Origin: Halichoerus grypus
Lineage: Eukaryota; Chordata; Mammalia; Carnivora; Phocidae
Reading direction: 5' to 3'
NCBI RefSeq assembly: GCF_964656455.1
Contig: NC_135719.1
Coordinates: forward strand, 76,107,562 to 76,171,561
Length of the DNA: 64,000 bases
This document shows, in pieces, positions 1-13,459 of this stretch (position 1 is the first letter of the stretch; the number at the start of each line of letters is the position of its first letter). The translations under genes were made by a program, and so were the position numbers. The notes below the pieces were generated by a model. It was not told where the DNA came from, did no database searches, and saw only the letters and a list, made by a program, of their open reading frames with translations.

Positions 1-1271
1 ACTGGAGTCCTCAGAACTGTTGAGTGCAGATGAAAAGCCCTGCCCAACAGGCAGAGAATCAAGACTCCTCTTGGGGTGAGCAACCGCGTTCTCCAACCAG
101 AGTTGGGAATGGCCTTAGAGGGTATCAAGTCTGATCTCAAAGTGTAGTCGTTGGACTAGCAGCACACACATGGTCTCTGAACTTGTTAAAAATTCACTCT
201 CAGAGCCCACCTCACTCCTGAATTCTGATCTGCATTTTAACAAGATACCCAGGTATTTGCATACACACTGATGTTTATCAAGCACTGAAGGGGAATGCAT
301 AAGAGAGGGGAGTTGCCTCTTGTCAAGCATGCAAAAGAACTATGCCCAGGAACCAGGAATGCTAAGAAACCAGAATTTTGTTGAAGATGGAAGAGGCTTT
401 TTGATGCTTGTTGTGCTTCCCTAAGTCTTGCTAGAATATGGAACTTCATGAGAGGTGAGCCCTAACACGTGGAACAGGAGAATATGTGGTTTAGCAGCCC
501 ATAGGTCTAAGGTGAGTGATTTAAGGACACTCAGACAGCTAGCTGATCCTGGCTGTTGTCACCCTATTATCAAGCACAAAATCCCTACAAAAGCCAGAGA
601 GTAGAGGCCCACAGGAAGAGCTGTGTGAAGAAAAAGAAGCACAGCACAACTCAGGGAGCCCACAGAGCTAGAACCGGCTCCCAGACTCTCGGGTTGGCTG
701 TTAAATATTTCAAGCTGGTGGTAGCTTGAAATTGGCCATGGTGGGAGTATTTATACTACAGGAGTCTACAAACACTACAAATTCATTGTGAGAGAGTAGA
801 TAAGTCAAAGAAGAAAACCCTGGAGTTAGTATGTGTCAAGTATAGAAGGAGAAATTCAGGAAAGGAAAAGACAAGTGAAGTCCTAAAAAAATGATGCTAG
901 AAAACGTTGCCAGAGATATCCCATTTCAAACTCCTGGTAGTGACCAGGATTCATCCTACACCTCCATTTCTAAAATTCCTTTTCACAGCTCTGTCTCAAG
1001 AGTGGAAGTTTAAAAAAAAAAAAAAAGAGTGGAAGTTCACTGAAGGTTCAAAAAGGATGGAAAAGGTGTGAAATAATGTGGAGAATAAAATTCTGAACGG
1101 ACTAGAGAAACATAGGAAGATGACTGGGAGCTGTTGCTCCATGGGGTAAGATGTCTCTGTAAGTTTTCATTTGCTGGGATATAAGCCTAGACAATGTGGA
1201 TGATGGGTTCATCCAGGGTGGGGGCTTTTTCTGAATCACATGGATATTGCATTTAATAATCATAATGATAG

Positions 1272-1461
1272 CGGCGCCTGGGTGGCTCAGTCCATGAGGT
1301 GTCTGACTCTTGATTTCAGCTCAAAGTCATGACCTTGGGGTCCTGAGATCGAGCCCCACATCAGGCTCCGTGCTCAGTGCAGATCCTGCTTACTTGTCCC
1401 CCTCCTTCCCCCTGCTTGCTCTTGCTCTCTTTCAAATAAACAAATAAAATCTTTAAAAATA
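1272..1461 (+). mobile_element. Can-SINE
   Basis: The SINE head (GGCGCCTGGGTGGCTCAG) starts at about 1273 and the element ends in an AAATAAA-type tail near 1460. A target-site duplication ATAATGATAG flanks it at 1262-1271 and 1462-1471, which supports a retrotransposed insertion with clear ends. Confidence 0.93.
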
Positions 1462-3840
1462 ATAATGATAGTTCTGGTGGCTTAGATTTACCCTTATACT
1501 TTTGGTATTATCATTACCTCTGGTTGAAAAACAAGTTTCTGATAAAGAAGTGTACCATTGGACTGCATCTCTTTCCTTTTAATTAAACTGTTAAGTGTAT
1601 TTAATAATACATGTATTTAATATCCCTGAATGTCTCTGCTTCAGCCAGGCTACTTTCATTAGCTTCCATTAAAAGCATCTTGACCTTTCACAACTCTGTG
1701 GCTTTGCTTTTTCTGTGCCTCTTGTTTGGGATGCCATTCTCTTTCCTGTCCTCCTGGTGCACTCTACTCAGACCTTAAGACCAAATACTACCTCTTCTAG
1801 GAAGCCTTCCCTGATCACTCCAGCCTGTCGTAACATCTTTCACCATTCAACACAGACTGGACAAAGTCCTTGGGGATTGTGTTTTATACTTTCTTCAAAT
1901 GAATATTAGGAGGTGCAGAGTTCTTGCTATGGCGACAGGACAGTTAACAGTCACTTGCATAAAGACACTTGATAAGAATAATACATGTTTTTCCCCTTTG
2001 TAAATTTCCTCTCCACTGTCAAATTCCTCAGTAGTCTTCCAAGTATGCCTCTCCTGTGCTAGCTTGCACTCTTCTCTGCCGCTTTGTTCTAAAACTAGAC
2101 ATTGAGAAATAACAATGGTACCAGAGCCCCTTCTTTCATCAGGCCTCCAGCTCAAGCCAGCCGAAAGGACCGACTGGCTTTGGTTCCAATCTAAATCTTT
2201 GCTTTGGATGATCAAATTGCAGAAAACCTAATTTAAGTAACTGAGAATAAGGTGCGTTAATAACACAATAAGCTTACCCTTACTGGGGTAGAGGGAAAAA
2301 TAAATATCTTGATAATCCCAAAGGAGTCTCTAATTAGCTGAACAGATCTGGGGAGAAGGGAGCAGCACAAATATTCACAGCGACCTTCCCTGCCACTCCA
2401 GGACACTCCAGGACACTCCAGGACCTACGGCAGCACAGGGTAGCAGGCTGTCCCGATCATGTGGGCTTTTTCCTTGAAGGGAGGATTTTTTTTTTTTTAA
2501 CCTCCCGGTGCCTCACAAAATGTTCACACTCTATCCTATCACACATGGACGTGATCAGATCTCTGGAAAGAGCCTCTAATTATAAGCATGGTGTTTATTT
2601 TCCTGGCCTTGTGTCATCTGGCTTTCTTTTCATTTACATGAAATATGAGACATCAGTTTTGAAGACTTGCTGACACTTTAATGAAAAGAAGTTTGGTTGT
2701 GAGTTGGTTGCTCTTTATCCCTGTTTCCATGTATTTTCTAAATCAAGTATCTCAAATTCACTTGGGTAGGTGAGACTCACATCCTATTTTCTACTAGAGA
2801 AAATCCATAAATCAGCACAGGATCGGAATCTGAGTGTGAAGGCAGGGCAGAGTGACAAGTCCAGCATAGGTCTCTGATACACTGGCAAAATTTCCCTCCT
2901 TTTTTGGCCAAGGTTACGTTGTTTTCCGTTGTATTGACAAGGTGTTATACGTAAGTACCCTAAGCCCACGGCAGAAGCTATGTATCTCTTTCTTTCCTTT
3001 CCGTAGTTTACAGGGACCTTAATTTTTTTTTTCCAATGTAACAACAGAATTTGTCACGGGATGAGAATTCTCCCTCAGTTCATTGCTCAGAAAATATATA
3101 ATCCTTTGTTTCTCAGGGCCAAATTCCTAGGTTTTTGTTTTTGTTTGTTTTTTGCATGCAAGCACTCTTAATAATCAAAATATAGAATAATCGTTCCTTT
3201 TAAAAATGGGTAAGATAAAGTTCTTAAAGACATTTCACTTTTCTTAGCTTTACACACTCAATATTGTCACTCATTAGTAGGCTTTGGGGGAGATATACAC
3301 TATGGTTCCTGGCCTTTGGAAGCCTAAATTTCGAAAGGAGAGAAAGGGTAAGCACTGAGAGGATACTAAAGACACCTGACTGAAGCTCATGTGTTTATGA
3401 TCTCCATATGCATAGAACAAGCAACCTGTATCTGATTAGAAGATGGGAGCTGGGGAGAGCAGAAACTGGTTGGGGATGAAGGCACAGGAAGGACTTTATT
3501 CTTGCTTTGGAAGTCAAGTTGGCTTGGCGTTGGGCTGGAAAGATTTTTTAAAGGGGAATGCCGACAGAGATTAGAAGAAAAGGAGAAACATGATTTGGCA
3601 GGAAAGATTAGAGATGATATTCTGGGCAGAGAGAGAGAGAAAGAGGGAGAGAGAAAGCAAGAAATAGTCTTGGAGATTAAATTGGTAGGGTTATCTGGCT
3701 AAAGAGGTAAAATTCTGAAGTCAAGGGATAGAGAACAAGGCAAATGTTATGTTAATATGTCACTTCCTTCACTACATTTGGTATTGTCTGTCTTTTAGAT
3801 TTTAGTCATCCTACTCTCTGTGATGGCAGCTTATTTTAAT

Positions 3841-4064
3841 TTTTATTTTATTTTCTTAAGTTTTATTTTTATTTATTTTTTAGAGAGAAAGAGAGAGAGT
3901 GTGGCGGGGTGGGGTGGAGGGAGAGGGAGAGTCTCAAGTAGACTCCCTGCTGAGTGTGGAGCCCAGTGTGGGGCTCCACACGGGGCTGAGCTCAGGATCC
4001 TGAGATCACGACCTGAGCCAAAACCAGGAGTCGGAGGGTTAACTGATTGTGCCACCCAGGCACC
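3841..4064 (-). mobile_element. Can-SINE
   Basis: A reverse-oriented copy: the T-rich tail comes first, then a GA-rich stretch, and the complement of the SINE head (GCCACCCAGGCACCC) ends at about 4065. The target-site duplication is CAGCTTATTTTAAT at 3827-3840 and CAGCTCATTTTAAT at 4065-4078, with one mismatch. Confidence 0.92.
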
Positions 4065-4380
4065 CAGCTCATTTTAATTTTAATTTGCATTTCCTGTTGC
4101 TATTGAGACTGAGTGTACTTTCAAATGTTGATTGGCTGCTTGGATATCCTCTTTTGTGTAGTGCCTCTGTAAGTCTTTTGTCCATTTTTATATTGGCTTG
4201 TCTGTCTTTTTCTTGATTTATAGGAATTCTTTATATAGCCTGAATCTAAGCCCTTTGTGGGATGTATGTATTGCAAATATTTTCTCCCCAGTGTTTTCTC
4301 CCCTAATAGATTCTTTGTTGAAGAGAAGTTCTTGTTATTTCTGTAGAGTTAGTGTTTTCTGTTTAAGAAATCTTTGCCTA

Positions 4381-4540
4381 GGTGTGCCTGGGTGGCTCAG
4401 TCGGTTAAGTGTCTGCCTTCAGCTCAGGTCATGATCCCAGGGTCCAGAGATTGAGCATTCTCCCTGCCGCCCCGCTCATGTGTACTCTCTCTCTGCTTTC
4501 TCTCTCTCAAATAAATAAATTAAAAATCTTAAAAAAAAGA
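4381..4540 (+). mobile_element. Can-SINE inserted in old L1
   Basis: A short forward copy with the head GTGCCTGGGTGGCTCAGTCG and the tail CAAATAAATAAATTAAAAA. A perfect 16-bp target-site duplication (AAGAAATCTTTGCCTA) lies at 4365-4380 and 4541-4556. The insertion postdates the antisense L1 that it interrupts. Confidence 0.95.
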
Positions 4541-5717
4541 AAGAAATCTTTGCCTATTCCAAAGTAATCAATATATTATCCTATGTTATATTCTAAGAAC
4601 TTAATTCTTTCAACTCACTCATTTAGATCTACAATTTGCTTAGAATTGAAATTTGCATATGGTGTGAGAGGAGGTCAAGATTCATCGTTTTCTTCATATG
4701 ATTATCCGACTGATCCAGAACCATTTATTAAGAAGATCATCACTTCCTCAGTATTGTTCAAGTTGGCATTTGTCAAAATCAATTATACATTTATGTGTGG
4801 GTCAGTTTCTGAACTATTTGTCTAAAGTTGCACAAATGCAGCACTCTATTATCTTGGCTTTATCATAACTCTTGCTATCCAGTAGTGTATGTCCTTCAGC
4901 TTTGTTGTTCTTTAAGGTTATCTTAGCCATTCTTGGCTCTTTGCATTTCTGTATAATTTTAGAATAAGCATTTCTGTACACACACGCACTGCTAGTAATT
5001 TGAAGGGATTGCATTGAATCTAAAAATCAATTTAGGTTGAACTGACTGTTATAATGTTGAATCTTCTGACTCATAAACATGACGTGTCTCTCCATTTACT
5101 TAGGTCTTCTTTAACTTATTGCACTAATATTTTGTAGTTTTATCTGTAGCTGTCTTATGTATCGTTAGCTGGATTTAATCCTAGGTACGGATGTTTTCTG
5201 GTGCTATTTTAGATGGTATATTTCAAATGTTATCTTTTCACTTGTTTATTGTTAGCATGTAAAGATAAAGTTAACTTGTATTTTGTCCCTTCATTCACTT
5301 TGTTATATTCACTTATTAAATTGAATAGTTTGGCTATAAATCCTTTTTGAATTTTTTACACTCACTATTAATGACAGCTTTGTTTCTTCCTTTCCAATTC
5401 TTATACCTTTTATTTATATTTCTTGACTTCCTGCACTGTTGAAGAGCACTGGGATAATGTAAAATAGAAGTGATGATAGCTGACATCTGTGGTCTTCCTC
5501 ACAATCTCAGGGAACAAGAGATAAAATATAATGTTGTAGATTTATTGTAGATACTCCTTATTAGATTAAGGATTTTCCTTCTATTTCTAGTTTGCTAAGA
5601 GTTTTTATTATGAATAGACGTTAACTTTTATCAAATGTGTTTTCCGCATATTGGACAGATCATATGATCATTCTGCTATGTTCTGTTAATGTGCTGAATT
5701 ATATGAACTGAATTTTA

Positions 5718-5916
5718 TTTATTTTTTTATTAAAGATTTTATATATTTGACAGAGAGAGACACAGAGAGAGAGGGAACACAAGCAGGGGGAGTGGGAGAG
5801 GGAGAAGCAGGCTTCTCGCTGAGCAGGGAGCCCGATGTGGGGCTTGATCCCAGGACTCTGGGAACATGACCTGAGCCAAAGGCAGACGCTTAATGACTGA
5901 GCCACCCAGGCGCCCC
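5718..5916 (-). mobile_element. Can-SINE inserted in old L1
   Basis: A reverse copy ending in GAGCCACCCAGGCGCCCC. It is flanked by a perfect 14-bp duplication TGAACTGAATTTTA at 5704-5717 and 5917-5930. It interrupts the antisense L1 remnant. Confidence 0.95.
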
Positions 5917-5950
5917 TGAACTGAATTTTAAATGTTAAACCAGCCGTGTA

Positions 5951-7440
5951 TTCTTTCGTTCTCTTTGCTTTACCCTGAATATATTCTACTGACCCACCCT
6001 AAAACTCACTGATCCTCTCTAACTGTGTCAATCTGCTCTTAAAATCATCTATTGAGTTATTAATTTGTTATATGTTTAGCTTTAAATTTTCATATGATTC
6101 TTTTTAAAAAGATTCCGATTCCTTGATGAAATTTTCTATTTTGCCGCTTATTTTCTTGAGCATATTAGTCAGTTTTTTTAAAACATATCTAACATGTAGG
6201 TCAGATAAGTTCAGTATCCAGAGCTCCCTATGGTCTCCTTCCATTGCCCATTTTTTTCTTGTGGGTTTTCAATTGCGTGGTCTTGCCAAGTACTCCTTTA
6301 TGTATATGTATGTACCAGACATGGTGTACAAAAAACTGCAGAGATAACTTAAAGCTGTGTAGGATGTTAGATTCCTCCAGAGGGTGTTTCCTTTTGATTT
6401 TGGCAGACAGGTTAAGGCCAATCACTTTACACTATCTTGGGATTGAGCTGACTCAAAGTCTGATTACTGTCCATCTCTCTTACCCCCTAAGGTGGAGCTT
6501 ATTGTGGGTCTCAGCTGACGGCCTGGACTGTTTACCAGGGTCACTCTTTTTTGGCAGGCCCCGTACTCCAACGCTGTCTCTCCCCGACCCCAGCCCCATG
6601 TGTGGCCAAGGTTGAGAACAACTGGCCTAGATTTGTGTTTGCTTGATAACCTCTATCTGTAAAACTGAGTATCACTGTTCCCTGCGTTCACACGCTCCTG
6701 TCTTTTTGAGGTTCCCGCCTCTTTGGCATTTCCAAGAGTCCCTGGGGGGCATCTTACAGACACTCAAGGTAAAGTACGGACTGTGCTACTCTGGCCACTG
6801 CCGTGCCCCATCCACTCTGGCCGTCATTTGCACGGCCTTTGCCCCTTCCTCCCAGCTGCCAACAGCCAGGCCTCATGGCCACCTTCCAGTGCTGCGTCTC
6901 AGGCTAAGCCTCGGTCGCTGTTCAGGTGTGGATCTGGACCAGAGCAGGAAACTAACTTCCCGTCCTTTATGTTCTGTTCTGTTACCATGTGCTCCCAGCT
7001 GAGGCCTTCAGGTACCAAGTGGTGTGGGGCAGCTCTCTTTGTTTGCAAAATATGCTTTTTGGTTCAAAGTGTTCACCTGCTCCTGGAGTAGTTTCTTTTG
7101 GGATGGTGTCAACGGCTACCATGCTGAGTCCGCTCACTGTGCCAGATTCCACCTTAAGTAGGTATCAGTTCTCCTGCTGGGCTCTTTCATCACCCTGTAG
7201 TTTGCCTACTGTCATCGGCACCTGAGTCATCAACATGCCCGTGGACCTTGGAAACTCGTCAGCCCAGCAGCGCCTAACTCCACATGCCAGAACTATCCGG
7301 CCAGTACTCCTGCTATGAATATAGGGCATTTGATATATTTAGTGCATCTATGTAAATTTCATCAATTATGATCACCTGGATATAAGAACTAATTCACTCA
7401 GACTCAAACTGACTGGAAAACTAAAAAAAACTGAATTTTT
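5951..7440. other. No gene seen; partly old repeat
   Basis: The stretch contains decayed sequence that resembles mammal-wide LINE remnants up to about 6.6 kb, then unremarkable sequence. The open frames of about 120 codons at 6244-6615, 6643-7002 and 6723-7091 overlap one another and show no domain or splice context, so I do not call them genes. Confidence 0.5.
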
Positions 7441-7449
7441 TGTACAACC

Positions 7450-7760
7450 TATACTTGATTTTTAATACTTTGGCAGTTTGAGATAATTGTAGATTCACAT
7501 GCACTTGTACAAAAGAATCCAGAGATCCCATAGACCTTCATGCAGTTCTCCCCCCATGATAACAACTTGTATAACTAGAGTACAATATCACAACTAGCAA
7601 ATTGACATTGATATATCCCATCAACTGCATTCAGATATCCCCAGTTTCCGTATATGTCTGTGTGTCCATTTAGTGCAAGGCCATTTTACTGCACACACAG
7701 ATTCATATGGCCACCAAAATACAGAAGCGTTCCACCACAAGGAACCTTCATTGCCAGCCT
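7450..7760 (-). mobile_element. L1 3'-end fragment (L1M type), antisense
   Basis: The sequence resembles the antisense 3' untranslated end of old L1 families, with blocks such as AGTACAATATCACAAC and TTGACATTGATA around 7580-7615. It is diverged and undated. The assignment rests on memory of L1M 3' ends and the edges are approximate. Confidence 0.55.
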
Positions 7761-8749
7761 GCTGACGCCACCCTGGTGGCAGGTGAGGAGCACCGCCTGC
7801 TTCCAACTGGCAGAAAACGGAAGATCGGTCCCTCAGTCCCACAAACACAACTGAGCAGACCCAGAGCACCACCCCCTGATTCTGCGGGGGTGGTGGGTGG
7901 GGAGGATGATCAGCTCCCTATTCTGCCCCATTGAAACTAGGGAGAGGGGGATGCAGTTTTCCTATTAGGGCATTAATGTTTGGCCAGAGTAGGGCAGGTG
8001 GCCAAAAAGGCTTTCCGTGGGGGGGCCAGTCCTTTGTCGGTTCTCTGACTGGAAGGAACAGATTTTCCCTGTAGCTTACTTTATCCATGCCTATTGGCGA
8101 TTCCAGGACGGAGGCTACTCTAGCTCCCAGCCTGGGCTATATGGGAGGAAGTAAGGAAACCTAGACTCATCACCATGTTGTTTCTCAAGTCCCAAAGTCG
8201 CCAGGCAGTCCACCTTCTTCTTTCCTCCTTTGAATCTTCCTATGTTTGTTTGATATATTATGTCCACAGTTGTAACAGGGAGCACCTGGAAGGAATAGGG
8301 TGCTCCATCTTGGCTAGAACCAGAGGTCTGATCTGTACTTGATTTTTAAGAGAAATAAATAGCTAACAGGTATGCTGATGCCAACAGTTAACTCATGTAA
8401 GCAACTTTTCAAGATGTTATAACTTCAGTCTAGCTCAGTATTCTCTGGCAATATTCTATGTCTGATATGTAGATGTGTGTGTGTGTGACAAGAATTTGTG
8501 TTCAAGATGAGAATATTCTGTAAATAACTTCTGAAGCATCAAGGGAAATGACATTATCTTCTCTGTAGTTTTGTGTGGGTGTATTTAGATGAGTTTAATT
8601 CTCTAAGCAAAGGTTGTTTTCCACTGTGTCAGAAACCCAATACCTAACCAATCTGGCTAAAATACAATACCAATCTGGCTAAAAGAGATTTTATTTCACA
8701 TAGGTATCTTGAAGCAGAGTTAGATGATTAACCAAATATGAAGACAGTT

Positions 8750-8946
8750 GTTTTTTTTTTAAGATTTTATTTATTTATTTGACAAAGAGAGACACAGCAA
8801 GAGGGAACACAAGCAGGGGGAGTGGGAGAGGGAGAAGCAGGCTTCCCGCTGACCAGGGAGCCCTATCCGGGGCTCAATCCCTGGACCCTGGGATCATGAC
8901 CTGAGCCGAAGGTAGACGCTTAATGACTGAGCCACCCAGGTGCCCC
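8750..8946 (-). mobile_element. Can-SINE
   Basis: A reverse copy with tail AAGATTTTATTTATTTATTT and the complementary head ending at 8946. A perfect 16-bp duplication AAATATGAAGACAGTT lies at 8734-8749 and 8947-8962. It faces the forward SINE at 8981, giving a closely spaced inverted pair. Confidence 0.95.
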
Positions 8947-8980
8947 AAATATGAAGACAGTTTTTAAAAACAGCTTCACT

Positions 8981-9220
8981 GGGGGCACTGGGTAGCTCAG
9001 TCGGTTAAGCCTCTGATTTCAGCTCAGGTCATGATCTCAGGGTCCTGGGATTGAGCCACATGTGTAGCCCTGCATTGAGCCACATGTTGAACCCAGTGTC
9101 ATGCTCCACACTCAGTGGGGAGTCTGCTAGTCCCTCTCCCTCTCCCTTTGCCCTCCCCCAGCTCATGCTCTTTCTCTTTCTCTCTCTCTCTCAAATAAAT
9201 AAATAAAATCTTTAAAAAAG
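8981..9220 (+). mobile_element. Can-SINE
   Basis: A forward copy with a mutated head (GGGGGCACTGGGTAGCTCAG) and an AAATAAATAAATAAAATC tail. It contains an internal partial repetition of GAGCCACATGT-like sequence near 9053-9082. No convincing target-site duplication was found. It is more diverged than its neighbour, so probably older. Confidence 0.9.
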
Positions 9221-12012
9221 TAAAAGTAACACCACTGGTGAAAAAGATCCTAAACATCTCTCGGAGATGCAATATCTTTCTTCAAGTATGTGGAGGTTAT
9301 TATGTAGAAACCCCCAGCTGGGTAAGCAAGACGAAAACGTGCCAGACTTTAAGCAAGAGGATGTTAAATTAGATTGTTTTCCTCCTTTCTGATATTTATA
9401 AAAATTAATACATGCTTCTGGAAAAATATTAATACATAAATATAAAATGGGAAATGTAACAGGTCCCTTGCTCTCTTGCCCTTCAACACCCTCCCCTCTG
9501 TTAACAGTTTTGGTGTGTTTGGTTAGATTTTTAGAAAGAGGCTTCAGCAGTCAAAGTTTTCTCTACAAACAAGCAAACTTGAAACTTCTCAGTCCCAGGA
9601 GATTTTTACGATCAATCATGGGAAATGAGGTGGGGTAAGTGGGGAAGAACTCTCTCTCAAGTCTGTTCCAGCTTTCAACGCATGAAGAGAAAGACGTGGC
9701 TGCCCTTTAAAACACACACACAGGCACACGCACACACTTTGCACTTGCAAAGGCTATTTCAGAGACGACTTCAGTAGTGTGCTTATTTCAGACTTTACAT
9801 GGAACCGTCTCAAAGTACAGCATGGGCTGTGTGGCGGGCATTCAATGCCTGCCTGTTGAACACACTATTCCAAGAGGGAACAACGGACCTTCGTCTGTGT
9901 GCTTCACTTTTTTGAACAATGATTAGTAAAGAAACTCATTACACAAACATAGTTAATATACCTAAGCTTGCCAGTTTTATACTAAAGTTCCAGTTCTGTT
10001 GTTGTTTTCTTAAATCTTCGAATCCTGGCCTTCAGTAGTCCTGTCCCCCTCTAAACTCATTTACAAAATGATGCCAAACTGGTGTGAGTTGGGTATCGTT
10101 GGGTAATGTTGAGTCCATTAGTCTATATAGGCTCAGCTCAAAACCCATAGACTATGAAGCCTTGCCCAAGCGCCATGACAAGGACTCTCTCCCTCTTTCC
10201 AACGCCTTCCCGCCTTGGTGAAATACCTTTGTATGCTGCTTAACACAGGTCTTTGTGGTGGATGGTGGAGTTCATGTACCATCTAACATAATGTACGCAT
10301 TTTCTTGGTGTGCAGGCATTGTCTCACTCATTGTAGTATTCTTGGCTCCACATGGTACAACACCTTACCCAGAGAAGGCATTTAATAAATATTGATTAAA
10401 TGGGCAGATTGAATAAGCCACATCTTGATTTTAAGGGAACCCCAGTTAGCTACAAAATTGGATTTTTCCTCCTGTTCATAGCTACATTTGCACAATAAGT
10501 ATCACTACTTTGATTCTACTTAAAAATAATGCTTTTTCAAATCAATGAATTTCTTCATCTGAAAAATTTTGCTAAGTGATTTGTAAAATGGGAGACTAAG
10601 GATATATTTGAGTTTCCACATAGGTGAAGACAAGCCTGAATTTCCCAGGGAAATTATTTAAAACCCTTTGTTCAAAGCCAGTCACCGAGAACAGGATGCT
10701 TTTTTTGGTTGATGCTGAGAATTTAAAACACCGTTCAGAGAGACAAGGAGGGTAAAAGATACTTTCCTGGAAATGACATGGGCTCTGCCAATCAGGCACT
10801 ATGTTTTTCTAGCATGCCACATTTGGGGGGAAAAGGTGTATTCAGATGTATCAAAGTCTCAGTGTGGTGACATTATAAAATGTTACCTGGAGCTCCTCCA
10901 CCCACAAATATCTGAAGAAACAAAGGGCATCTGTTCATTCTTAGATGCTGCTCCAACACCAACCTTGAGGTTTTGAAACCCTGTCTATGTGATTGTGACT
11001 GACTCAGAGGCTTTGGAAAGGTGTACTCCACCTATCCATGTGACATCTCTATGAAATCTAGGAAGTAGAAGCAATAAATCTACTCATGACTGATTCTGAT
11101 TCACACAAGTATGTTCCAGGTGAGAAAGTAGGCAAACTTAGCATTTAACTTTTCATATGTAGTCAGAATAAAGGTGAGCTTCCAGATCAAAGAAAGATCG
11201 GACTACATAAAGTTATAAGTTATGGAACAATATTTTAGGGTTTGATATTTAAGCCTGAAGTGTGGGCACTTCTAGAACACTGGAGCCATTCTAATAAAGC
11301 TTTCTGCTTCCTGGGATCAGTTTTGACTTTCCCATTACTATTTTGGGGCCCACGTCTCTGAGTTGGACGAAATGAGCACAGCTTACCCTAGGTTTTCTAC
11401 TGCCCAGTGTGAAAGCAAAGCGTCAGTCCTTATGCCAGTATCTATATGTGTTTCTGCTTTAACGTTGTCGGGTTTCATGGGAAGGGTAGAGGAGCTGTAG
11501 GTCACTCCCCCATTGCCATCTCCCTGCCCCCTCTCCTCACCCCCACCCACCATCTTGAGCCAGCAGCATAAGGGTGTGATCCTCGGGTGGACACCACAAA
11601 TGACTGATTACACCAGTCTAAAGGATCAGCTTGGTGTAGGGTTACAGGGGTCCCTTTTTGTACCTCTGAAGAAGAGCTCTGGACTCTCTTCTCATTGGAC
11701 AGAGGACCCAGAAAGAAGATGGCTGTATCCACTGGTGGGGAGATGAACCTGGCATGAATCTTTTGTGGCAGTTAGAAATATTGAGCTCTAATATTAAACA
11801 GCAGCTAGAATCTCTCCCCGGAAAATTGCATACTCAAATAGAATTTAACTGAACAGGGGACACCCTTCTTGTTCATCCATAAAGAATGTTCTCACCTGAG
11901 GTCTACCCAGTTCTTGCAGGTATTTCTTTGGTGATACAATACCTTACTCTGTTACATCCTTTGGGTCATGCCCGAGATCTTTCTGATCATTTTTCAAAGC
12001 CACATCATGGTT

Positions 12013-12214
12013 GTTGTTTTTTTTTAAAGATTTTATTTATTTATTTGACAGAGAGAGACACAGCGAGAGCAGGAACACAAGCAGGGGGAGTGGGAGAGGG
12101 AGAAGCAGGCTTCCCGCTGAGCAGGGAGCCCGATGCGGGGCTCGATCCCAGAACCCTGGGATCATGACCTGAGCCGAAGGCAGACGCTTAACGACTGAGC
12201 CACCCAGGTACCCC
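12013..12214 (-). mobile_element. Can-SINE
   Basis: A well-preserved reverse copy with all landmarks from the T-rich tail to GAGCCACCCAGG. The 13-bp duplication CCACATCATGGTT is at 12000-12012 and 12215-12227. Confidence 0.95.
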
Positions 12215-13459
12215 CCACATCATGGTTTAATGGCTGATTCTTTTCCCTTCTCAGTTATCGCAGCCTGGTTCTTGTCTCTGAAAGGTCAGAAGCACCTAGT
12301 CCTAGTTATTTATGTGAGTGCTGGCATTCACACTCAAGTAAGGACTTGGGAGGGCTTTTCAGTTGTTTTTATTTTGGAGGCATGCTCTCTGTTTCCTTCC
12401 CCGAGTTAATACAGATCACTGGCTTTAGGCAAAGCCTTTGTCTTTATTACTTTCCTAATTTCTGAAATTAAATTAGAGGCTGTGAGGGAGAAGTGAATTG
12501 GTTATCTGTAGTCTTAACCAAGAGGAACTTGGAAATACTGATCATACAATCGCTGTAAACATGTTCCCCAAAACAGCTGCTCTCCAACCCCCCACATGAA
12601 GACAAAGCGCTCAGCAACATATTTAATATGGTTTAGTTTTATGTTAGCAGTGGATCTCTGCTTTTAGACGGCAGTTTTGAAAGAGTTCAACAGCTGAGTT
12701 GGAAACTACCACCTGCCCTCTGAAATATATAAGTGAGATATGGATGGTGGAGTTTCATGGGCAGACCCTGCTCCCAACTTGGCATTCTTTGGTTCCAGCT
12801 GTTGACCAGGGATAATTTAGATTACGAAAGTAAAACCAAGAAATGCTTTAAATGTAAATTCCTTGCATTGCATGTCTCTCTTTGAAGAACAAGTGGACAT
12901 TCTTGCAAACTACCAGAATAGGAGGCTGGCTTTCTTCAGTCCAGCGGCTGTTAAGTAGATATGGAAGCCAAGGCCTCATGAATTTTATATCACATTTAGT
13001 TTTATTTTAGGGAGGTTAAGATATAGGCCTTAAAAAACTCAACCAGACGTGTCATTTCCTTTGTACTTTTCTGGTCATGTTGTCTCGTTTGCCACAATTA
13101 GCACATCTTATTTTTGTAGTGGAGGAAATATTATTCCAAGTTTCCAACTATACCTATCATGATGTTAAGAGGAAAACTGACACAATACTGTACTTGCACT
13201 GGGATGAAAGAAACCTACAGACACCTACAAGTCCTCTGGGGCTCTTGGCCACCTGTACAATCAATGATAACTCTGATTCCAATTTCAAATACTTTCCCCA
13301 CTGTCCCCAGTGTTCAACCTTATCTATTTGTTCATTCATCCTTTGTTTTGTCCCACAGAAGATTTATGGCAGCTTACAAAGATAGACAAAAGTTAAAAAT
13401 GGGAGACAAAGAAAAAATGAAAAGTCGAACTGGGTTGTAAAATGGATCCTAACAATTTG

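Larger units (their letters stand above)
4079..5950 (-). mobile_element. Ancient L1 (L1M-type) ORF2-3' fragment, antisense
   Basis: The sequence reads as the reverse complement of an old, diverged mammalian L1 second-ORF region, with recognisable landmarks such as GGGATTGCATTGAATCTA near 5008. It is split by the SINEs at 4381-4540 and 5718-5916. The frames are broken throughout, so nothing is translated. The recognition is from memory of L1 sequence; the exact subfamily and the right edge (perhaps reaching about 6.2 kb) are uncertain. Confidence 0.7.

Noticed and set aside
6244..7225. Several overlapping frames of about 78-123 codons
   Set aside because: They overlap in different frames in old repeat or AT-balanced sequence, with no splice context or protein family resemblance.
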